Positions 58,374-64,000 of a stretch of 64,000 nucleotides of DNA are shown here, piece by piece. Where the stretch lies: positions 1 to 64,000 of the forward strand of contig CADBBH010000006.1 of NCBI GenBank assembly GCA_902792905.1, given 5' to 3'. The DNA is from Oscillospiraceae bacterium (GTDB lineage: Bacteria; Bacillota; Clostridia; Oscillospirales; Acutalibacteraceae). The position numbers and the translations under genes are program-made. The notes under the pieces are model-generated. The model did no database searches, had not been told where the DNA came from, and saw only the letters and a program-made list of their open reading frames with translations. Within the stretch, counting starts at the first letter, position 1; the number at the start of each line of letters is the position of its first letter.

Positions 58374-60158
58374 TTATTCTGATTCGGTTACTGCTATACC
58401 GAGGTCGCCGAGTTGAATATTATCAACCTCTGCAGGACAGTCTGTCATCGGCTCGGATGCATTCTGAACCTTCGGGTAAGCGATAACATCCCTGAGCGAT
58501 TCGCAACCGAGCATCTGCATAATAAGGCGGTCGAGACCGAGGCCCATACCGCCGTGGGGCGGAGCGCCGTATTTGAAGGCGTCGAGCAGATAGCCGAATT
58601 TATTGTGCGCTTCCTCGTCGCTGAGGCCGAGAAGCGAGAATATCCTGCTCTGAAGCTCGGGGTTTGTGATTCTGATTGATCCCGAGCAGAGCTCTATTCC
58701 GTTGAGCACCATATCATAAGCTTTCGCCCTGACTTTTGCCTTGTCAGTTTCAAGATAATCAAGGCATTCATCCATCGGTGCGGTGAACGGGTGGTGCATA
58801 GCGACAAACTGACCGAGTTCCTCATCCCAGTCAAAGAACGGGAATTCGGTAATCCAGAGCAGATTATACTTGCCGGCGGGGATAATATCAAGTTTCGCCG
58901 CAACTGTCTGTCTGAGAGCGCCGAGAACGGAGAGTACGAGTGAGTTCTTGCTGTCTGCAACAATGAGAACAACATCGCCCGCTTCGGCACCGGATTTTTC
59001 GAGTATTGCTTTCATCTCGTCTTCGGTCATGAATTTTGAGAATGATGCGTTATAAGTGCCGTCCTCAGCCATTCTGATATAGGCGAGACCCTTTGCGCCG
59101 ATTCCTTTAGCGGCTTCGGTGAGCTTGTCGATTTCCTTGCGCGTAAGAACGGAATAAGCTCCTTTTGCATTGATGCATCTGACAGAGCCCCCGCCCTGAA
59201 TTGCGCCTGAGAATACGACGAATTCGCTGCTTCTCACCGCATCGGTAAGGTCGGTGATTTCAAGACCGTATCTGGTATCTGGTTTATCGCTTCCGTATCT
59301 CTCCATCGCTTCTTTATAAGTAAGGCGGGGGAGTGGAAGCTGAATATCAACATCTAGAGCATCCTTGAATACTCTCTGAATGTAACCTTCGCCGATTGCG
59401 AGAACATCCTCCATATCAACAAAGGACATCTCAAGGTCAATCTGCGTGAATTCCGGCTGTCTGTCGGCTCGTAAATCTTCATCGCGGAAGCATCTTGCTA
59501 TCTGCATGTATCTGTCAAAGCCGGCAACCATCGAGAGCTGTTTATAGAGCTGAGGGGACTGCGGAAGGGCATAGAATTTGCCCTTGTGAATTCTCGACGG
59601 AACAAGATAGTCTCTCGCTCCTTCGGGAGTGGATTTTATAAGAATCGGAGTTTCAATTTCTATGAATCCGTTTTCGTCGAAATAATCGCGCGTGATTTTT
59701 GCAATCTTATGGCGCATCAGTATATTCTTCTGAAGATCGGGCCGCCTGAGGTCGAGATATCTGTACTTGAGGCGGGTGAGCTCTGCCGTCTGGCAGTTCT
59801 CGACTATTTCAAAAGGCGGAGTTTCGCTCTTTGAGAGCACTCTTAAATCGTTGACCTCGATTTCGATATCTCCGGTCGGGATATCTTTATTCTTTGAAGA
59901 ACGCTCTCTGACAACACCTTTTGCCATAAGGACGAATTCGCTTCTCGCGGCGAAGGCCTTGTCAAAAATCTCCTTGTCGGTTTCCTCGCCGAATGCGAGC
60001 TGAACTATACCGCTTCTGTCTCTGAGATCAATAAAAATCAGTGCGCCGAGGTCTCGCTGCCTCTGTACCCAACCGGCAACCGTAACATCTCTGCCAATAT
60101 CGGATGAGCGCAGTTCGCCGCAGTAATCGGTCCTTTTAAGTCCTGTCATATTATCCAT
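58374..60158 (-). CDS. aspS: Aspartyl-tRNA synthetase
   Basis: A 594-residue bacterial-type class II synthetase with the N-terminal OB anticodon-binding domain (VAGWVQRQRDLGALIFIDLR near 20), motif 2 (ARCFRDEDLRADRQPEFTQI near 215), the large GAD insertion (about 290-410), and motif 3 (GGMGLGLDRLIMQMLG near 545). I start it at 60158 (MDNMTGLKR) after AAAGGAG; the longer frame invades hisS. It is 13 bases downstream of hisS, the common hisS-aspS arrangement. Confidence 0.97.
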   Translation of the reverse strand: MDNMTGLKRTDYCGELRSSDIGRDVTVAGWVQRQRDLGALIFIDLRDRSGIVQLAFGEETDKEIFDKAFAARSEFVLMAKGVVRERSSKNKDIPTGDIEIEVNDLRVLSKSETPPFEIVENCQTAELTRLKYRYLDLRRPDLQKNILMRHKIAKITRDYFDENGFIEIETPILIKSTPEGARDYLVPSRIHKGKFYALPQSPQLYKQLSMVAGFDRYMQIARCFRDEDLRADRQPEFTQIDLEMSFVDMEDVLAIGEGYIQRVFKDALDVDIQLPLPRLTYKEAMERYGSDKPDTRYGLEITDLTDAVRSSEFVVFSGAIQGGGSVRCINAKGAYSVLTRKEIDKLTEAAKGIGAKGLAYIRMAEDGTYNASFSKFMTEDEMKAILEKSGAEAGDVVLIVADSKNSLVLSVLGALRQTVAAKLDIIPAGKYNLLWITEFPFFDWDEELGQFVAMHHPFTAPMDECLDYLETDKAKVRAKAYDMVLNGIELCSGSIRITNPELQSRIFSLLGLSDEEAHNKFGYLLDAFKYGAPPHGGMGLGLDRLIMQMLGCESLRDVIAYPKVQNASEPMTDCPAEVDNIQLGDLGIAVTESE

Positions 60159-60171
60159 ACTGCCGCTCCTT

Positions 60172-61515
60172 TCAATCAATATTACCGAGAAGGTCGGTAA
60201 GCGAAACACTCATATCGGAGTCGTCAGTAAGGCCTAAGGCGGCTTCGTTAATCGTGAGTCTGAGAAAATTATCCTCAAAATTATCAAGTGAAAGCTCGGT
60301 GGAAACGCCGGTCTCCATATTCTTGACCTTCGCCTTGTTTTCTTTCAGTTCATCACTGCCTATGACGGCGGTGTATTTTGCGCCGATTTTATCGGCGTAT
60401 TTCATCTGAGCCTTAAGCGAGCGACCGACAACATCCGTTTCGGCGTGGATTCCGCTTGAACGAAGGTCAGTAGAGAGCTCCATCGCCTTAAGTGATGCCT
60501 CGGAATCCATAGGCGCTAAATAGATATCGCACTTGCTGTCTTCGGGGAGCTCAATTCCCTGAGCAACCATTACCATCTTGAGTCTGCCGGTACCCATGCC
60601 GAAGCCGAGAGCCGGAGTTTTCGGGCCTCCGAGTTCCTCAACGAGCCCGTCATATCTGCCGCCGCCGCAGACGGTGCCCTGCGAGCCGATTGCGGTGGAT
60701 ACGAATTCAAATACAGTGCGTGTGTAATAATCAAGTCCTCTGACGATGCGGGGGTTGATCCGGTAAGAAATACCCATAGCGTCGAGGTATTTCTGAACAC
60801 CCTCAAAATGCTCTCTGCATTCATCGCAGAGATAATCGGTTATAACAGGGGATTCGGATGCGATTTTGCTGCAGACCGGGCTCTTGCAGTCCAGAATTCT
60901 CATCGGATTCTTGTCAAGACGCTCGAGGCAGGTGCCGCAGAGCTCACCTTTGAAGCCCTCAAAGTATTCTTTAAGAGAGGCGTGATAATTTTTTCTGCAT
61001 TCGGGACAGCCGATGGAATTCAGCTGAAGCTCAATGTCTTTTACGCCGAGAAAAGTAAATATTTCATTCGCGAGCGAAATTACTTCCGCGTCTGCCGCGG
61101 GTGATGCGGAGCCGAACATCTCGACTCCGAACTGCTGAAATTCTCTCCAGCGGCCCGCCTGCGGTTTCTCGTATCTGTAGCAGTTGAGCACATAGCAGAG
61201 CTTCTGCGGCAGCGCCTCATTAAACAGACCATGTTCGAGAAATGCCCTCACTGCTCCCGCAGTGCCCTCGGGGCGCAGGGTGATTGACCTTCCGCCTTTG
61301 TCATCGAAGGTATACATTTCTTTCTGAACCACATCCGTCGTCTCACCGACGCCTCTCTGAAAGAGCTCGGTGTGCTCGAAGACAGGTGTTCTTATCTCCT
61401 TGAAGCCGAAAGAGCCGGCAATTTCAAGAAGCGTATTTTCAAGGAATCTGTGCCTGCCTGTGTCGGCAGGCAGCATATCCTGAGTGCCTTTGACGGCTTT
61501 TGTCAATAAAGCCAA
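60172..61515 (-). CDS. hisS: Histidyl-tRNA synthetase
   Basis: A 447-residue class II synthetase. KAVKGTQDMLPADTGRH at residue 6; motif 1 FKEIRTPVFEHTELFQRG; motif 2 KLCYVLNCYRYEKPQAGRWR near 105 with EFQQFGVEMFG; HisA RGLDYYTRTVFEF near 262; motif 3 ALGFGMGTGRLKMVM near 302; C-terminal anticodon domain ending near 430. The start is TTG at 61515, with AAGGA 9 bases upstream; no ATG or GTG gives the expected N-terminus. Confidence 0.97.
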   Translation of the reverse strand: MALLTKAVKGTQDMLPADTGRHRFLENTLLEIAGSFGFKEIRTPVFEHTELFQRGVGETTDVVQKEMYTFDDKGGRSITLRPEGTAGAVRAFLEHGLFNEALPQKLCYVLNCYRYEKPQAGRWREFQQFGVEMFGSASPAADAEVISLANEIFTFLGVKDIELQLNSIGCPECRKNYHASLKEYFEGFKGELCGTCLERLDKNPMRILDCKSPVCSKIASESPVITDYLCDECREHFEGVQKYLDAMGISYRINPRIVRGLDYYTRTVFEFVSTAIGSQGTVCGGGRYDGLVEELGGPKTPALGFGMGTGRLKMVMVAQGIELPEDSKCDIYLAPMDSEASLKAMELSTDLRSSGIHAETDVVGRSLKAQMKYADKIGAKYTAVIGSDELKENKAKVKNMETGVSTELSLDNFEDNFLRLTINEAALGLTDDSDMSVSLTDLLGNID

Positions 61516-61542
61516 TATAATCAGTCCTTGCTGTATTTAGTT

Positions 61543-61947
61543 TCAGTTTTTGGGATTTACGATTTCTCTCCAGTCAAGATCGCCTCTGGCGAGTGAATGA
61601 ATGAGAGCTTCTGCGGTCGCGATGTTTGTCGCAACCGGAATGTTGTGAACATCGCACAGGCGAAGCAGAGTGGCTTCGTTCGGTTCGTGCATTTTCGCTG
61701 TGAGCGGGTCTCTGAATAAAAGGAGAAGGTCGATTTCGTTGCATGCAATGCTTGATGCCACCTGCTGATCGCCGCCCTGAGTGCCGCTGAGAAATCTTGT
61801 GATTTCGAGGCCGGTTGCTTCCGCCACAACCTTGCCGGTGGTGCCGGTCGCATAGATATTGTGCCTGCTTAGCACGCCGCAGTATGCGATGCAGAACTGG
61901 ATCATGAGTTCCTTCTTGGCGTCATGCGCGATTAAAGCAATATTCAT
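61543..61947 (-). CDS. mgsA: Methylglyoxal synthase
   Basis: A 134-residue enzyme that converts dihydroxyacetone phosphate to methylglyoxal and phosphate, relieving phosphosugar stress. [17 protein letters not shown] at the start, [14 protein letters not shown] near 34 (phosphate binding), [15 protein letters not shown] near 54 (catalytic Asp), [20 protein letters not shown] near 78 and [15 protein letters not shown] near 101. AAAGGA precedes the ATG. It sits between gyrA and hisS. Confidence 0.96.
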   Translation of the reverse strand: MNIALIAHDAKKELMIQFCIAYCGVLSRHNIYATGTTGKVVAEATGLEITRFLSGTQGGDQQVASSIACNEIDLLLLFRDPLTAKMHEPNEATLLRLCDVHNIPVATNIATAEALIHSLARGDLDWREIVNPKN

Positions 61948-61990
61948 ATGCCTGTTTCCTTTCTTATTTCGGTTTTATCTTCATCTTACA

Positions 61991-64000
61991 TTATTCTTCG
62001 CCGGTTTGTGCGGTTTCAGTTTCCTGCGCCTGAGGCTGTCCGTCCTCCGTCTCTTCTGTTTCTTCGCTTTCTTCTCTTGAAACGGATACTGCGGAGATAA
62101 TCCTATCGCCCTCATCGAGGCGGATTACTTTGGTTCCTGTGGCGTATTTACCCTGAACGCTCAGCGAATCAACGCGGATTCTGATAATTACGCCGTTGAG
62201 TGTGATTAGCATAAGGTCGTCATCGGCGGAAACGGACTGAACGCTGATTACTTTGCCCGTTTTATCATCCAGCTTCATATTGAGCTGACCGGCAGTGCCT
62301 CTGCCGTGGGTATCAAAGAGCTTACCGCCTTCGAGAAGTTTACCTTTTCCTTTTTCGCTGATTGTCAGAACAAGGCGGTCTTCGGATTTGACATCCATAC
62401 CTACTACGCAGTCATCTTCGCCCTTGAGGCGGATAGCTCTGACGCCGGCGGCCGTTCTGCCCATGTTCCTGACGGTCTTCTCGTCAATATAGAGCAGTCT
62501 GCCGTTTCTGGTGCCGATAAAGAGCGTCTGGTTACCGTCGGTCAGGCGTACCCATCCGAGCTCGTCATCTTCGCCGAGGTTGATGGCTCTGATGCCTACC
62601 TTGCGCAGATTCTTGAAATTATCGAGCGAAGTTTTCTTGATAATGCCTTTCTTTGTCTGCATTACAAGGAAAACATCCTCTTCTCCGAAATTCGGAACCT
62701 TTATCATCGCGGTGATTCTTTCACCCTGGTTTATCTGAAGAACATTGACTACATTCGTGCCCTTGGCGTTTTTGGAACCCTCGGGAATTTCATATCCCTT
62801 GATTCTGAATGCTCTGCCCTGATTGGTAAAGCACATAATGAAATCATGAGTTGAGCAGGTGAAGAGAGTCTTGACATTATCTTCTTCTCTGGTGGTAACT
62901 CCTCTTGAACCTCTGCCGTTTCTGCCCTGCTGCCTGTATTCGGTGGCAGGTGTGCGCTTTATGTAGCCCATTTCGGTAAGAGTGAATACGCATTCCTCTT
63001 CGGGTATAAGATCTTCGATATCCACTTCACCGCTGACATCGACTATTTCAGTCCTTCTGTCATCGCCGTATTTATCCCTGATAGCGGTGAGCTCATCCTT
63101 CAGAACTCCTTTGAGCATATTCTCATCTGAGAGAAGGGAACGGTAATAAGAAATCTTTTCTTCAAGTTCTTTATATTCCGCTTCCAGTTTTTCGTGATCG
63201 AGTCCCTGGAGAGCTTTGAGACGCATATCGAGGATTGCCTGAGCCTGGACATCATCGAGGCTGAAGCGGTCCATGAGCTTCTGCTTTGCGTCATCGTAGC
63301 TTGTGCGGATAATATGTATAACTTCATCAATATTGTCGTGCGCTATGATAAGTCCTTCAAGCAGGTGGGCTCTTTCGAGAGCTTTGTTGAGAAGGAACTT
63401 TGTCCTTCTTGAAATAACCTGCTTCTGGAACGCTATGTATTCATCAAAATACTCTTTGAGAGTCAGGATTTTCGGCTGCTTCTGGTCATCGACCAGAGCT
63501 CTCATAATGATACCGAACGAGGTCTGCATCTCGGTCTGGCTGAAAAGCTTATTGAGAACTACCTGAGCGTTTGCGTCTCTCTTAAGCTCGATAACTATGC
63601 GCATTCCGTTTCTGTCGCTCTCATCGCGCAGATCCGATATGCCTTCAAGGCGCTTTTCCCTTACCTGGTCTGCAATCTTCTTGATAAGAGCGCGTTTCTT
63701 GACCATATAGGGAAGCTCGGTAACTATAATTCTAGTGCGGTTGTCTCTGCCGTATTCCTCAAATTCGGTCCTTGCCCTGACAACAACCTTACCTCGGCCG
63801 GTCGCGTATGCAGCTCTGATACCCGCTCTGCCCATGATAATTCCGCTTGTCGGAAAATCGGGGCCCTTGATATGCTCCATCATATCCTCGAGCGTAGCGT
63901 CGGGATTTTCGAGCACGCAGATACAGGCATTGATTGCTTCGGTAAGATTATGAGGCGGAATGCTGGTCGTCATACCTACCGCGATACCCTGCGAGCCGTT
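61991..64000 (-). CDS. gyrA: DNA gyrase subunit A, C-terminal two thirds (runs off right edge)
   Basis: About 670 codons are in the window, and the frame is open through base 64000, where the sequence reads NGSQGIAVGMTTSIPPHNL, a conserved GyrA stretch some 170 residues from the usual N-terminus. The coiled-coil gate (LLEGLIIAHDNIDEVIHIIR, LDMRLKALQGLDHEKLEAEY) and the six-bladed pinwheel are present, with RQQGRNGRGSRG at the GyrA-box position, which departs from the canonical QRRGGKG. The C-terminus is an acidic Glu/Thr/Gln tail. ParC cannot be fully excluded, but the complete C-terminal domain favours GyrA. Confidence 0.9.
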   Translation of the reverse strand, partial: NGSQGIAVGMTTSIPPHNLTEAINACICVLENPDATLEDMMEHIKGPDFPTSGIIMGRAGIRAAYATGRGKVVVRARTEFEEYGRDNRTRIIVTELPYMVKKRALIKKIADQVREKRLEGISDLRDESDRNGMRIVIELKRDANAQVVLNKLFSQTEMQTSFGIIMRALVDDQKQPKILTLKEYFDEYIAFQKQVISRRTKFLLNKALERAHLLEGLIIAHDNIDEVIHIIRTSYDDAKQKLMDRFSLDDVQAQAILDMRLKALQGLDHEKLEAEYKELEEKISYYRSLLSDENMLKGVLKDELTAIRDKYGDDRRTEIVDVSGEVDIEDLIPEEECVFTLTEMGYIKRTPATEYRQQGRNGRGSRGVTTREEDNVKTLFTCSTHDFIMCFTNQGRAFRIKGYEIPEGSKNAKGTNVVNVLQINQGERITAMIKVPNFGEEDVFLVMQTKKGIIKKTSLDNFKNLRKVGIRAINLGEDDELGWVRLTDGNQTLFIGTRNGRLLYIDEKTVRNMGRTAAGVRAIRLKGEDDCVVGMDVKSEDRLVLTISEKGKGKLLEGGKLFDTHGRGTAGQLNMKLDDKTGKVISVQSVSADDDLMLITLNGVIIRIRVDSLSVQGKYATGTKVIRLDEGDRIISAVSVSREESEETEETEDGQPQAQETETAQTGEE

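Noticed and set aside
61991..64000. Replication origin near gyrA
   Set aside because: No dnaA, dnaN, gyrB or DnaA-box cluster is visible, and gyrA here is next to mgsA and hisS.

Overview
The window looks like a chromosome segment of an anaerobic, low-to-mid-GC Clostridia species, most likely a gut Oscillospirales/Ruminococcaceae-type organism. The evidence is HrcA/CIRCE control of the grpE-dnaK-dnaJ operon, a T-box ahead of pheST, the ireB neighbourhood, a rubrerythrin/superoxide reductase pair, split B12-dependent methionine synthase genes, BspA-type leucine-rich-repeat and Cthe_2159-type surface proteins, and many sigma-A promoters of the TTGACA-17-TATAAT form. No rRNA operon, CRISPR array, complete prophage or intact transposon is visible.

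Layout. 1-11.1 kb is accessory: a GNAT fragment, a DUF3863-like protein, a MATE exporter behind an attenuator-like hairpin, three tiny genes, a secreted Cthe_2159-type protein behind response-regulator-like direct repeats, and a hydrolase/flavodoxin/cyclophilin-like lipoprotein operon divergent from a LysR regulator, then a flavin reductase. A repeat carrying back-to-back terminators occurs three times here. 11.2-12.0 kb holds a decapitated tyrosine integrase beside tRNA-Ser(GGA), a probable integration scar. 12.1-19.2 kb is housekeeping: hrcA-grpE-dnaK-dnaJ, oxidative-stress genes and ychF. 19.3-31.0 kb is one long co-directional run: peptide-binding lipoprotein, recG, metF, the MetH activation domain, metH, a DUF2156 protein, a lipase with a basic tail, and a TMEM43-like/Tim44-like/zinc-ribbon membrane protein.

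31.0-36.6 kb is the most unusual part. A strong promoter drives a GH3-family acyl-adenylate amidosynthetase, an LCAT-like exported hydrolase with cysteine in place of the nucleophilic serine, and a second Tim44-like/zinc-ribbon protein, followed by a PPC-domain secreted protein. A paralogous LCAT-like hydrolase with the normal serine lies at 43.9 kb. I see this as a candidate lipid or acyl-amide metabolism module at the envelope, but its function is inferred only.

36.7-43.8 kb returns to housekeeping (pgi, yceD, rpmF, T-box-pheST, ireB). 45.7-48.4 kb has composite intergenic repeats and a compositionally mosaic BspA-like gene. 48.4-54.7 kb is a leftward five-gene operon (DUF2974 hydrolase, two GPH-type sugar symporters, a left-handed beta-helix transferase, glmM). 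54.7-64 kb contains a zinc-ribbon protein, a lipoprotein, serA, serC, aspS, hisS, mgsA and a partial gyrA running off the right edge.

Start codons were often moved inward from the longest reading frame to the one with a Shine-Dalgarno sequence. Family names come from recognised motifs, not from database searches.
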